DNA of 64,000 nucleotides, taken from Pedobacter sp. Hv1 (GTDB taxonomy: Bacteria > Bacteroidota > Bacteroidia > Sphingobacteriales > Sphingobacteriaceae). Positions 35,956-44,884 of the stretch are shown here, in pieces. The notes under the pieces were generated by a model. The model was given only the letters and a program-made list of their open reading frames with translations. It had not been told where the DNA came from and did no database searches. The stretch spans positions 496,001 to 560,000 of the forward strand of contig NZ_LLWP01000001.1 in NCBI RefSeq assembly GCF_001412215.1, in the 5' to 3' direction. Position 1 is the first letter of the stretch; every line of letters starts with the position of its first letter. The translations under genes and the position numbers were made by a program.

Positions 35956-36753
35956 TTAGTTTAGGCCTAATGTAATACCAAAGGCCATGTTTTTTAATCC
36001 TTTTTGTGCTGTGGTATCGAACATATCGCTTGCGTAATATTTTGCAAATAAAGCTAGGCTATTGTAACCGATACGGAAGGTACCACCATAACGGAATGGT
36101 GCAAAGTTGTAATCATCTTTAAATTTCTGTTTACCACGTTCATCGCTAATCTGTTTAACTTTTCCGTTTAACAAGAAGCCAATTTCTGGACCAAATACTA
36201 CATAAAAACGATTACCTCTTCTGTTTTCATTGGTTCTTAGCTCAAAGTTTAAAGGAATATGTACATAACTGTTAGAGAAACGGTTTTTGCTAAATATAAT
36301 TGGCTCGTTAACATAACTTAGGTCTGGTGTATTGCTTTGTATGGTGATGTTCTTTTTTAAACGGATCATTGTCCAATCGAAACCACCTGCTACATAGATC
36401 TTAAAATTCGAGTTAAATCTGTAACCAAATTGTAGAACATCAAATGATACTGTGCTGGTTTTTGCTCCTTTATAATCTAAAAAATCATTTGTTGGCGACA
36501 AAGAAAAGCTACCATTGTCAATTAGTCTAGAGAAACCGATGTCTAAACGAGTGAAGGTAATACCACCTACAAAACGTCCTTTGCTTTGGTCTATTTTACC
36601 AGTACTGTCTCTCTTTTCGCCAATGGTTACGCCTAGACCGTAGTTTATGTCGTATTTTTTGCGTTTAAGGCTATCTTGCTGTGCACTCGCACTTGAGGCT
36701 GCCAGAAAGGTAAGTCCGCTTACCAAAACTGCTGTTAAAATTAAATGTTTCAT
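35956..36753 (-). CDS. Outer-membrane beta-barrel protein
   Basis: The 265-residue protein has a signal peptide (about 1-24, ending SSASAQQ). Its mature part of alternating strands ends FGITLGLN. Segments such as VAGGFDWTMIRL and FRIGYNSLALFAKYY look like barrel strands. No specific family is recognised. It is the last gene of a minus-strand set with an ECF sigma factor and a membrane anti-sigma-like protein, so it may be a target or sensor of that system. Its stop is followed by a clean terminator. Confidence 0.72.
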   Translation of the reverse strand: MKHLILTAVLVSGLTFLAASSASAQQDSLKRKKYDINYGLGVTIGEKRDSTGKIDQSKGRFVGGITFTRLDIGFSRLIDNGSFSLSPTNDFLDYKGAKTSTVSFDVLQFGYRFNSNFKIYVAGGFDWTMIRLKKNITIQSNTPDLSYVNEPIIFSKNRFSNSYVHIPLNFELRTNENRRGNRFYVVFGPEIGFLLNGKVKQISDERGKQKFKDDYNFAPFRYGGTFRIGYNSLALFAKYYASDMFDTTAQKGLKNMAFGITLGLN

Positions 36754-36786
36754 TTGTATGTTTGGTTTATGTGTGTCTTAAATATT

Positions 36787-37542
36787 TTATTTGTGTTTTT
36801 TAGAGTTTAATTTAAGAAAGCCGATGTTGATGCCGATAATCGATGAGTTGTCATCATCATCTGTACTGAATTTCAAAAACTTCTTCTCTCTTTTATCTAC
36901 TTTATCTACTACAAAGTTTACCAGGTCTCCAACATTTCTAATTCCTTTGCGCTCTGTGCTACTTTCTGTTTCGGTAATTTGGCCACTTTCAAATTTTGGC
37001 TTTTCTGCTACTGCTGCAATTACCGTTGGGTTTTCAACCAATACTTCTTTTACAGGTAGTACATCAAGTGGTTTAACTTCTGCCTGTTTAATAGCTAGAC
37101 GGTTGTTGTTTACATTCGGTTGCATGGCCATCTCAATATTTTTCTGATCATCTTCTGTTTTGGCAACCAATACGGCTTTCACACTTGGTGTTTTAACTTG
37201 AACAGCAGCCAAGCTGTTTTTGTTAACTACTGTTTCATTTACAGGAGAAGCTGACTCATCAGTTCTGGTTACAGTGATATCTTGTGTTTCTTGTGTATTA
37301 ACAGCAGGTACCTTTGCAGTAACTTGATCTAAACGCAATTGAATTTTTTCAGTTTTCTGAAAAGCCAACATTGCAGTAAAAGCTACAGCAATAGTTGCAG
37401 CGGCCATCCAATAAATTGGAAAAGTACGTTTGCGCTTTGGTGCCAACTGCTGTTCTATATTCGCCCATAAATTTGCAGATGGCGTTATCTCTGCATCCTT
37501 AAATCTGTCTCTAAACAAATTATCGAATTCCTTATCCGGCAT
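36787..37542 (-). CDS. Anti-sigma-like membrane protein
   Basis: From the ATG at 37542 this is a 251-residue protein with a cytoplasmic helical N-terminus (MPDKEFDNLFRDRFKDAEI). One membrane helix lies at about 50-68 (IYWMAAATIAVAFTAMLAF), followed by a long, low-complexity periplasmic region rich in Val, Lys, Glu and Thr. This layout suits an anti-sigma factor for the sigma gene just upstream. The start overlaps the sigma stop by 11 bases, so translation is coupled; another ATG at 37551 would add three residues. The C-terminus (residues 215-251) carries a DDDD stretch. The family is not confirmed. Confidence 0.7.
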   Translation of the reverse strand: MPDKEFDNLFRDRFKDAEITPSANLWANIEQQLAPKRKRTFPIYWMAAATIAVAFTAMLAFQKTEKIQLRLDQVTAKVPAVNTQETQDITVTRTDESASPVNETVVNKNSLAAVQVKTPSVKAVLVAKTEDDQKNIEMAMQPNVNNNRLAIKQAEVKPLDVLPVKEVLVENPTVIAAVAEKPKFESGQITETESSTERKGIRNVGDLVNFVVDKVDKREKKFLKFSTDDDDNSSIIGINIGFLKLNSKKHK

Positions 37543-38101
37543 GTGTTGCATAACCAAATCCCTCCATTTTAATAATTTCTTGTTGCAATATTGCTCTCGC
37601 TCTAGACAATTGCGATTTACTTGCACCTTCTGAGATGCCTAATGTTTCTGCAATTTCTTTATGCGAATAACCTTCTATAATATACATGTTAAATACCATG
37701 CGGTAACCATCGGCCAATTTCTGGATCACTTTCATCAAATCTTGCATGCCTAAGCTGCTGTAATCAAATCCTTGTGATGGTTGTTCGTAAGCATCTTCTA
37801 TCGGAACTACACTTAAGCTGCGTAAGTTCTTCCTATAGCTTTCTATTGCGGTATTTACCATTATTCTTCTTATCCAACCCTCAAATGAACCATCGCCACG
37901 ATAATCTTTAACTTTTTGAAAAACTTTTACATAGCCCATCTGCAATACGTCTTCTGCCTCCATGTGGTCTTTAGCATAGCGCATGCATACGGCCAACATT
38001 TTAGATGCAGTTAGCTTGTAGAGCATTTCTTGCATCTTCCTGTCGCCAGCTTTGCAGCCATCAAGCAAGTCATCAATCGTATATGTTTTAGTCACTTTCA
38101 T
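37532..38101 (-). CDS. ECF RNA polymerase sigma factor
   Basis: The 189-residue RpoE-like protein has sigma region 2 (about 20-90, ASKMLAVCMRYAKDHMEAEDVLQ, GWIRRIMVNTAIESY) and region 4 (about 125-180, MVFNMYIIEGYSHKEIAETLGISEGASKSQL). It is followed by a membrane protein that overlaps it, probably its anti-sigma partner, and an outer-membrane protein. The likely role is extracytoplasmic signalling. There is no FecR here, so it is not an obvious iron-uptake pair. Confidence 0.9.
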   Translation of the reverse strand: MKVTKTYTIDDLLDGCKAGDRKMQEMLYKLTASKMLAVCMRYAKDHMEAEDVLQMGYVKVFQKVKDYRGDGSFEGWIRRIMVNTAIESYRKNLRSLSVVPIEDAYEQPSQGFDYSSLGMQDLMKVIQKLADGYRMVFNMYIIEGYSHKEIAETLGISEGASKSQLSRARAILQQEIIKMEGFGYATHAG

Positions 38102-38229
38102 TTGTGGTTTGTATAGGGTAGATGAACCCTAGGTGCAAAAGGTTGCACGTACACGAAAAAAAAATTAAAATAGTATGATTGTTAAATGATTTCATTGTTA
38201 AATCTTCTATTTAAAAGGATACAGCTATT

Positions 38230-39360
38230 TTATTTCTTACGCTTAAAAAGCCTAAAATCTTCTTTGTAGGTTAAGAATAAAGAATGGTTAAATTGAAGAT
38301 TGTTATCGCTATTTCCGAGGTCTACATGGGGCTCAAAACGCACATCTAGGTATAAGTTTGGCACCAGTTCTTTTTGATACACATACCTGATAGCCAAAAT
38401 ACTTCTACTACTTTGTTTGAAACCGTTTTCGTACAGGTTTTCGGAAACGGATTGGTAAAGTGGCATTCCCTTAATGGTTAGAAAGTTATTGCCTTTCCAG
38501 TAAGAGGCAACCAGACTACCCCATTTGGTATCCATACCTGCATTTAACCACAAACCAAAACCACCTTGGTACGCTCTTCTTTTAGTAGGCGAAAAATCTT
38601 TATAAACTGCGATGTAGTTATCTGTAAATATTTCTTTGATATTGTTACCTATGGCTTTGTGAATTTTGATCCCTGTGGCACCATTGAACAGCGTACTGAT
38701 TGGCGTTTCTTTTTGGATATCAATTTGCCCACCTTGGTGATAGGCCAGAAATTGAGCAGGAATAGTTATTTTCCATCGGCCTCTTTCCATAATGGTGCTT
38801 TCTGTATTCAGGCCTCCTACAATCTCTTCTTTGGCAGGATCGCCTTTATAGATCATTTTCTGCCAAGCAATCCAACTGTCTAATTTGAACTTTTTTCTAT
38901 CGATCAACAATTGCGTTCCGTATTCAATTGGCGTAGTGATCTTACGTTCAAAATCATAGATCGGTTCAATATAACCATGCTGGATGTTTCCTTCTAAACT
39001 ACCGAAAACTAAGGTGAGGTTTCTTTTATGATATTTAACGTTGAACAGAAGATTTACATCGTATAGGCCATTGTTTCCAAAATCTTTGCGCAAATAAGCA
39101 CCTGTGGTAATGGCCAAATTAGGATTGGCATAATAGACCAATTGTGGTTCTATTTGTGTACCATATAAGGTATAGCCATCGTGAAATGCGTTAGAATATT
39201 CGTAATTTCTTACGTAATTAAAATTATAGAAATTGAAATGGAGTTCTTTACTTAAGCTATCTGTTGGACGAATTCGATTAAAGATCGCTTCGTTGTTAAA
39301 CTGTGCTTGGACAGAACAGCCCACACAAATTAAAAATAAAGTAAGTAGCTGTTTTTTCAT
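38230..39360 (-). CDS. Hypothetical outer-membrane protein
   Basis: The 376-residue protein has a signal peptide (MKKQLLTLFLICVGCSVQAQ) and about 355 residues of beta-rich sequence. YYANPNLAITTGAYLR, LLFNVKYHKRNLTLVFGSLEG and ILAIRYVYQKEL look like barrel strands, and it ends YKEDFRLFKRKK. No catalytic motif is visible. I do not recognise the family; porin-like and secreted-surface roles are equally open. No operon partner is obvious; the next gene upstream is beyond a 326-base repeat-rich gap. Confidence 0.7.
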   Translation of the reverse strand: MKKQLLTLFLICVGCSVQAQFNNEAIFNRIRPTDSLSKELHFNFYNFNYVRNYEYSNAFHDGYTLYGTQIEPQLVYYANPNLAITTGAYLRKDFGNNGLYDVNLLFNVKYHKRNLTLVFGSLEGNIQHGYIEPIYDFERKITTPIEYGTQLLIDRKKFKLDSWIAWQKMIYKGDPAKEEIVGGLNTESTIMERGRWKITIPAQFLAYHQGGQIDIQKETPISTLFNGATGIKIHKAIGNNIKEIFTDNYIAVYKDFSPTKRRAYQGGFGLWLNAGMDTKWGSLVASYWKGNNFLTIKGMPLYQSVSENLYENGFKQSSRSILAIRYVYQKELVPNLYLDVRFEPHVDLGNSDNNLQFNHSLFLTYKEDFRLFKRKK

Positions 39361-39369
39361 ATATGGTAT

Positions 39370-39680
39370 ATTAGTTCATTGTTTTTACTTCGCCAAGCTC
39401 AGTATAAACTAGGGGCTCAGACTGACAAAGTCTTCGGTTCATTGGTTCATCAGTTCAATGGTTCATAGGTCAGCTGTTCAATAGTTCATTTGTTGTAAAT
39501 CAATAACCATCTTAGCTCTTCCATTTTACCTCATTAATTTCATTAGTAAAAAGTTTTAGTACAAAGATTTGTTTCAGTAAAGCATTCCAATTTTGTGAAT
39601 ACTACTTACTCACAACTTTTAACTTTATACTCTATCCCCATCTTCCATTTTACCTCTTCCATCTACACCTTAGAGGGTTT
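39370..39680. repeat. Repeat-rich intergenic region (GTTCATTGG and TCTTCCATTTTACCTC words)
   Basis: This 326-base gap has no supported gene. It holds repeated GTTCATTGG/GTTCAATAG words at 39436-39490 and an inverted copy (39414-39443) of 30793-30822. TCTTCCATTTTACCTC occurs twice (39517-39532 and 39641-39656). Confidence 0.75.
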
Positions 39681-39686
39681 AACAAC

Positions 39687-40235
39687 TTACTTCGAGTTTT
39701 TCTCTCTATAACGTTTATAGGCTTTAACAGCAAACATAATTACCAATGCCAAACCCATAATCCCAATCAAACCATAAATCCAATCGACGGCATTTTTAAG
39801 GATCACTGTAAATACAATGGCTACCATAAAGATAGTGGCCAGCTCGCGCCATAGCCTTAGCTGAAAACTGTTCATTTTATAGATCCCAGCCTGCAACTGT
39901 TTAACAATTCGTTGGCAAATAAAGTGATAAATGATCAAGGCGATAACAAAACCGAGCTTTACCATCATCCAATCTGCTTCTAATAAACTCGGATTAAGGT
40001 AAAGCATTGAAGCACCTGCCAAAACAGAAATGATCATCGCTGGTGTGGCAATGATCTTCCATAAAGTCGCTTCCATTTTAAGAAACTGTGCTACTAAAAC
40101 ACTCCGATCTGGTTCTGGTTTATCGTTAGCTTCGGTGTGGTAAATAAAGAGACTCAAGATATAAAACAGACCGGCCATCCAACTGATGACAAAGACAACA
40201 TGGACCGATAAAAAATATCTGTAATACTCTTCCAT
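39687..40235 (-). CDS. hemJ: HemJ-type protoporphyrinogen IX oxidase
   Basis: The 182-residue membrane protein has four to five helices, with the conserved FLSVHVVFVISWMAGLFYI opening and a C-terminal KAYKRYREKNSK tail. The length and the N-terminal His-x-Trp pattern match the HemJ family, which oxidises protoporphyrinogen IX in bacteria lacking HemG or HemY. It lies immediately downstream of hemE, which supports the assignment over the CopD-like alternative. It is the last gene of the heme cluster. Confidence 0.83.
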   Translation of the reverse strand: MEEYYRYFLSVHVVFVISWMAGLFYILSLFIYHTEANDKPEPDRSVLVAQFLKMEATLWKIIATPAMIISVLAGASMLYLNPSLLEADWMMVKLGFVIALIIYHFICQRIVKQLQAGIYKMNSFQLRLWRELATIFMVAIVFTVILKNAVDWIYGLIGIMGLALVIMFAVKAYKRYREKNSK

Positions 40236-40295
40236 TTATTTAAGCTTATGTTTATTAACCTTGGTCTATTTCAGTAGACTAAAGCCATCTCTAAA

Positions 40296-41321
40296 TTAAT
40301 ACCTAAATTCTTTAACCACCTCAATTGCATATTTTACATTATCGAAAGGGATATCTGGCATAATGCCATGCCCTAGGTTAAATATAAAACCTTGCTCGCC
40401 ACGCATGCGCTCAAACAACTGTAGAATATGTTTTTTGATTACAGGCTGATCTGCGTATAAAATATGTGGGTCTAAGTTACCTTGTACTGCAATACCTGCA
40501 GGTAACGCTTTTTTAATATTCAATAAATCTGCATTCCAGTCAACCGAAATTACATCTGGTTTGGCCTCTGCCATAATTGGTGCAAAAACAGAACTTCCTT
40601 TACAGAAAGAGATTACAGGTACATTTGTTCTGTTTAACCCTGCAATAATCTGTTGGTTGTATTGGTGAGAAAACTCTTGGTAATCGTTCCAAGATAAAGC
40701 CAATGCCCAACTGTCAAACAACTGTAGTGCATTTACACCAGCAGCAATTTGTAAGTTCAAGTAATCTGTAGTTACCTTCGCTATTTTTGCCAACAGGCGA
40801 TGTGCCAATTCTGGATGGTTATGGATTAATAACTTGGTCAATTTAAAATCTTTCGACGAACCACCTTCTACCAAATAACTCATTACGGTAAATGGTGCAC
40901 CAGCAAAACCGATCAAAGGAATACTTCCATCTAAACGTTGTTGGATCACTTTAATGGCATCAGCTACATATTGTAAACGATCTACCACATCAGTTTCTAA
41001 TTTATCGATATCGGCAGCGGTACGCACCGGATTTGCAAATTTAGGACCAACACCTTGGGTAAAACTCAAATCGCCGCCCATGGCCTCGCCAGTTACCAAA
41101 ATATCACAGAAAAGAATAGCAGCATCAATTCCTAATAAATCTACTGGCAACATGGTTACATCTGCAGCAATCTCTGGGTTTTTGCACATCTCTAAAAAAG
41201 AGTATTTGTTCTTGATTTCCCAGTATTGAGGCATAAAACGACCAGCTTGACGCATCATCCATACTGGTGGGCGTTCTGTAGATTTTGAAAATGCAGCGTC
41301 TAAAAATAAGTTATTCTTCAT
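40296..41321 (-). CDS. hemE: Uroporphyrinogen decarboxylase
   Basis: The 341-residue TIM-barrel enzyme has PPVWMMRQAGRFMPQYW at the N-terminus (substrate-binding Arg residues), the DILVTGEAMG and GFAGAPFTVMSYLVEGG motifs, and FNLGHGI near the end. It decarboxylates uroporphyrinogen III to coproporphyrinogen III. Length is normal. It lies 6 bases after the TPR gene and 60 bases before hemJ, in one transcriptional direction. Confidence 0.98.
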   Translation of the reverse strand: MKNNLFLDAAFSKSTERPPVWMMRQAGRFMPQYWEIKNKYSFLEMCKNPEIAADVTMLPVDLLGIDAAILFCDILVTGEAMGGDLSFTQGVGPKFANPVRTAADIDKLETDVVDRLQYVADAIKVIQQRLDGSIPLIGFAGAPFTVMSYLVEGGSSKDFKLTKLLIHNHPELAHRLLAKIAKVTTDYLNLQIAAGVNALQLFDSWALALSWNDYQEFSHQYNQQIIAGLNRTNVPVISFCKGSSVFAPIMAEAKPDVISVDWNADLLNIKKALPAGIAVQGNLDPHILYADQPVIKKHILQLFERMRGEQGFIFNLGHGIMPDIPFDNVKYAIEVVKEFRY

Positions 41322-41327
41322 CTTGTA

Positions 41328-41846
41328 TTAGGCCAATCCGTTGGCTTCTTTCTCTATAATTTTAATAATTTCTTGTGCTCTTGATGTGGTGGCCAGCTCT
41401 TTCGCTTTTTCGATATAAGCTTTCGCTCTTTCGCCATCTTTTTTTCGCAGGGCGAGATTGGCCAAATGAATCAGCACAAAGGCTTTGTCATTTTTTCCTC
41501 CCAAAGGAAAACGGCTGGCAATCTGGAAATGAAATTCGGCAGCTTCAAAATCTTCCTTTTGCAAGGCGATATTTGCTTTCATAAACTCATAATATCCACG
41601 ACGGTTTTTGGCCAAGCGATCTGGATTGGCAACTTCATCCAATATTTTTTCAGCTCTTTCGTAATTTGCATCTTTAAAATGTTTAGAGGCCAATAACACA
41701 GAACTGTGCTTAAAATGGCTCCATAACACAAAGGCAAAGAGAAAGCCGGCTATTGCAGCCAGCTGATATTGATTGTAATATAAACTTACCAATGCCGACA
41801 TGGCAAAAGTTGCCATTAAAGCATATCTGCTCCAGGTATTATACAT
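41328..41846 (-). CDS. Membrane TPR-repeat protein in the heme cluster
   Basis: The 172-residue protein has two membrane helices at the N-terminus (about 5-24 and 26-44). Tandem helical repeats follow (SKHFKDANYERAEKILDEV, MKANIALQKEDFEAAEFHF, HLANLALRKKDGERAKAYI) that look like two to three tetratricopeptide repeats. The start overlaps the response regulator stop by one base. It probably forms a scaffold for protein contacts at the membrane; its link to heme synthesis is by position only. I do not recognise a named family. Confidence 0.75.
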   Translation of the reverse strand: MYNTWSRYALMATFAMSALVSLYYNQYQLAAIAGFLFAFVLWSHFKHSSVLLASKHFKDANYERAEKILDEVANPDRLAKNRRGYYEFMKANIALQKEDFEAAEFHFQIASRFPLGGKNDKAFVLIHLANLALRKKDGERAKAYIEKAKELATTSRAQEIIKIIEKEANGLA

Positions 41847-42553
41847 TAATTTGTGATGTCTGTAAATTTATAACCAACACCTCTAATCGAGTGGAAATAC
41901 ACTGGATTTTTTTGGTCTGGTTCAAAGTATTTACGGAAAGTAAGGATAAAGTTATCAATCGTTCTAGTAGATGGATATACGTCGTAGTTCCAAACTGTTT
42001 CTAAAATCTGCTCACGAGATACGGCTTCGTTCTTGCGCTCAATCAATAATTTCAACAGCATGGTTTCCTTTTTAGTTAAAGGTACCACTACACCATCATC
42101 TTGTTTCAACTCAAATGAATTGAAATAAATGGTTTTATCGCCAATTTTATAAGAGTTCAACTCTTTTAGGTCATCAGCCTTTAAGCTACGTTTTACTAAA
42201 ATTCCAACACGAAGAATAAGTTCTTCTAAATTGAAAGGTTTAACCAAATAATCATCAGCTCCTTTTTTAAGACCCATTACCCGGTCTTCGCTTGTATTTT
42301 TAGCTGTTAAAAATAAAATAGGGACTTCGGTATTTTCTAAACGAATGGTTTCACATACTTGGAAACCGTCCATCTCAGGCAACATTACATCTAAAATAAT
42401 CAAGTTGAAACGTTCTTCCTTAAAAACTTTTAATGCAGTTTTACCGTCTTTAACAGCGTGAACTTTATAACCTTCTAATTCGAGGTTTAATTTAATGGCA
42501 TCTAACAAATGATCTTCGTCTTCTACCAACAGTATTCTTAATTTTTGTGGCAT
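41846..42553 (-). CDS. OmpR-type response regulator
   Basis: The 235-residue protein has a receiver domain (ILLVEDEDHLLDAIKL; phosphoacceptor Asp in LIILDVMLPEMDGF; switch residue in LTAKNTSEDR; Lys in KPFN). A C-terminal winged helix DNA-binding domain follows (about 140-230, LTKKETMLLKLLIERKNEAV). It lies one base from the histidine kinase gene and overlaps the TPR gene. Its place within the heme operon suggests control of heme genes or response to heme-related stress, but no binding site is evident. Confidence 0.93.
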   Translation of the reverse strand: MPQKLRILLVEDEDHLLDAIKLNLELEGYKVHAVKDGKTALKVFKEERFNLIILDVMLPEMDGFQVCETIRLENTEVPILFLTAKNTSEDRVMGLKKGADDYLVKPFNLEELILRVGILVKRSLKADDLKELNSYKIGDKTIYFNSFELKQDDGVVVPLTKKETMLLKLLIERKNEAVSREQILETVWNYDVYPSTRTIDNFILTFRKYFEPDQKNPVYFHSIRGVGYKFTDITN

Positions 42554-42554
42554 A

Positions 42555-43421
42555 TCAATTAAATGTTACTTCAAAAATTGCACCTTGCGGTACGTTATCT
42601 TTAACGCTAATATCAGCGTCGTGGTTTTGTAATACCTCTTTAACAATAAACAAGCCAAGTCCAGTACCCTTTGATTTACGCACATTTTCGTCGCCAACTC
42701 GGTAAAATTTATCAAAAATAAGCATCTTTTCGGCATCTGGAATGCCCGGACCCGTGTCTGAAACGACTAAAAAGGCCTTACCGTCATTTTGACAGAGTTC
42801 TACTGCAACTTCGGCACATGGGCCTGAATATTTAACCGCATTTTCTACTAAATTGGTCACTACTGATGACAAAGCGAATTTATCGCCCACCACTTTAACA
42901 TCAGATTGAATAGCTGCTTTGATAATTTGCTGGTTACCACATGAATGTACTTGTAAGCGATCGGTAATTTTGGTCACCAATTCTGAAAAATCGAACTCCT
43001 CTTTCGGAAAAGAATAGGTTCTACTTTCGATTTTTGTAGCCAACAACATGTTTTCCACCAGGTCATCCAGCCGTTCAATATCTTTTAGCGAGTTATTGAG
43101 CAAAGAGGTTTGCATCTGTTTATCCAGATCTCTCTTTACAATAGTCTGTAAAGAAAGTTTAATTGCTGCCAAAGGCGATTTCAATTCGTGTGTAACCGAT
43201 AACAAGAAATTTTGTTGTCGCTCATGCAAACGATCTTCCTTTTTAATAGAGGCGTGAATAAAATAAGCTCCTACACAAAGTAGAAAGATAAAAACAGCAC
43301 CTTCTCCAATGATCATCCCTACCCTTTGAGGCTGTAGTTTAATTACAACAGTGCCCCACCAAAACATCTCCGACAAAGCGTAGAGCAATAACAAGTAGAA
43401 TATGACGATCGATTTTTTCAT
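42555..43421 (-). CDS. Two-component sensor histidine kinase
   Basis: The 288-residue protein has two N-terminal membrane helices (about 5-20 and 35-55) with a short loop. The H-box is SVTHELKSPLAAIKLSLQT (His about 80), followed by a HATPase domain (NLVENAVKYSG, DTGPGIPDAEKMLIFDKFYR, KGTGLGLFIVKEVL). The extracytoplasmic loop is only about 15 residues, so it probably senses a membrane or cytoplasmic cue, or a partner protein. It lies one base from its response regulator and one base from hemL. Confidence 0.93.
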   Translation of the reverse strand: MKKSIVIFYLLLLYALSEMFWWGTVVIKLQPQRVGMIIGEGAVFIFLLCVGAYFIHASIKKEDRLHERQQNFLLSVTHELKSPLAAIKLSLQTIVKRDLDKQMQTSLLNNSLKDIERLDDLVENMLLATKIESRTYSFPKEEFDFSELVTKITDRLQVHSCGNQQIIKAAIQSDVKVVGDKFALSSVVTNLVENAVKYSGPCAEVAVELCQNDGKAFLVVSDTGPGIPDAEKMLIFDKFYRVGDENVRKSKGTGLGLFIVKEVLQNHDADISVKDNVPQGAIFEVTFN

Positions 43422-43422
43422 T

Positions 43423-44796
43423 TTATTGTTTTCTAAAAACCAAGTCTAAAGCATCAAAAATAGCTCTTTTTGCTTTCTCTAGTTCAATTTTGGTATGTGA
43501 TGCCGATACAAAGCCTACCTCGTAACCCGATGGACCTAAATAAATGCCTCGATTTAACAATTCGCGGTGCATGATTTTAAATTTCTCCATGCTTGTTGGG
43601 TCAATGTCTTCGGCAGTTTGTATTTTATCCTTATCGGTAAAGGCAAACCAAAAGATAGAACCAATGGTAAATACTTTAAATTTGTAGTTTTTTGCACTTG
43701 CAAAACGTTGAATACTTTCGGCAAATTCTTGCGCCTTTGCATTCAATTCTTTATAAAAACCTGAGCGTAAAAGCTCAGTTAAAGTAGCAATACCCGCTGC
43801 CATGGCTACCGGATTACCCGATAAGGTGCCTGCTTGGTAAACACCACCATCTGGAGAAATATGCCCCATAATTTCGGCCGAAGCACCATACATCCCTACT
43901 GGTAAACCACCACCTATAATTTTTCCATAAGTTACAATATCTGGTTTGATGCCGTAATGTGCTGCTGCACCTTCAAAACCTAGTCTAAAACCGGTAATCA
44001 CTTCATCAAAAATCAATAAAGCTTTATGTTCAGTACAAGTTGCTCTTAAAAATTCGATGTAGTCTTTGTCTTGTAACAACAATCCATTATTGGCCGGAAT
44101 TCCTTCAATAATTACCGCAGCCACCTGATCTTTAAATTGTTCAAAGGCTTTAGTAATGGCTTCTTTATCGTTTAAAGCAATAACAATGGTTTCTGCAGCA
44201 AAAGATTTGGGTACACCTGCCGAAGAAGTTTCGCCAAAGGTAACCAGACCAGAACCCGCTTTTACCAAAAGAGAATCGCTATGACCATGGTAACAGCCTT
44301 CAAATTTGATGATCTTATCTTTTCCGGTATAACCACGAGCCAATCTAATGGCCGACATTACTGCTTCTGTACCCGAACTGGTAAAACGGATCTTCTCTAC
44401 AAAACTGTTGTTCTTGATAATCAGCTCGGCCAATTCGTTTTCTAAAGCTGTTGGTGCACCGAAACTCATGCCATTCTGCATTACCTCAATTACCTTTTCT
44501 CTGATCTTTGCATTGTTATGGCCCAAAATAAGAGGTCCCCAACTTGCACAGAAATCAATAAACTGGTTGCCATCAGCATCCCAGATCATACAACCATCGC
44601 CTTTTTGAATAAACAATGGGGTACCGTAAACCGATTTAAACGCCCTAACTGGCGAGTTTACCCCACCAGGGAAAAAGGTTTTCGATTTCGCATACAGCTC
44701 TGCCGATTTCTCACGACTAATATCAGGCTTGCTACCTGTATTTACCGGCATCTCTTCTTCGTTTCCTGAGAATATTTTCTTTAACGATTCTAACAT
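43423..44796 (-). CDS. hemL: Glutamate-1-semialdehyde 2,1-aminomutase
   Basis: The 457-residue PLP enzyme has the PLP lysine in TYGKIIGGGLPVGMYGASAEI, the FPGGVNSPVRAFKS opening, FDEVITGFR and TLSGNPVAMAAG. It makes 5-aminolevulinate from glutamate-1-semialdehyde, which HemA produces, in the C5 route. The predicted protein has about 25 extra N-terminal residues compared with common HemL; a downstream start is possible but I keep the ATG at 44796. It lies one base upstream of the kinase gene. Confidence 0.96.
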   Translation of the reverse strand: MLESLKKIFSGNEEEMPVNTGSKPDISREKSAELYAKSKTFFPGGVNSPVRAFKSVYGTPLFIQKGDGCMIWDADGNQFIDFCASWGPLILGHNNAKIREKVIEVMQNGMSFGAPTALENELAELIIKNNSFVEKIRFTSSGTEAVMSAIRLARGYTGKDKIIKFEGCYHGHSDSLLVKAGSGLVTFGETSSAGVPKSFAAETIVIALNDKEAITKAFEQFKDQVAAVIIEGIPANNGLLLQDKDYIEFLRATCTEHKALLIFDEVITGFRLGFEGAAAHYGIKPDIVTYGKIIGGGLPVGMYGASAEIMGHISPDGGVYQAGTLSGNPVAMAAGIATLTELLRSGFYKELNAKAQEFAESIQRFASAKNYKFKVFTIGSIFWFAFTDKDKIQTAEDIDPTSMEKFKIMHRELLNRGIYLGPSGYEVGFVSASHTKIELEKAKRAIFDALDLVFRKQ

Positions 44797-44882
44797 TTAT
44801 TAAGTTTTAAGTGGTAAGTGGTACGTTGTAAGTAGTAAGCGGTATATGTAACTTAAAACTTATGACGTAGAACTTATAACTC
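44797..44882. repeat. Degenerate word-repeat element between hemB and hemL
   Basis: The left arm repeats GTAAGTGGTAAGT-like words four times. The right arm repeats AACTTATAAC-like words in inverted sense (AACTTAAAACTTATGAC and AGAACTTATAACT). It spans the whole gap in the middle of the heme operon. Confidence 0.75.
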
Positions 44883-44884
44883 CC

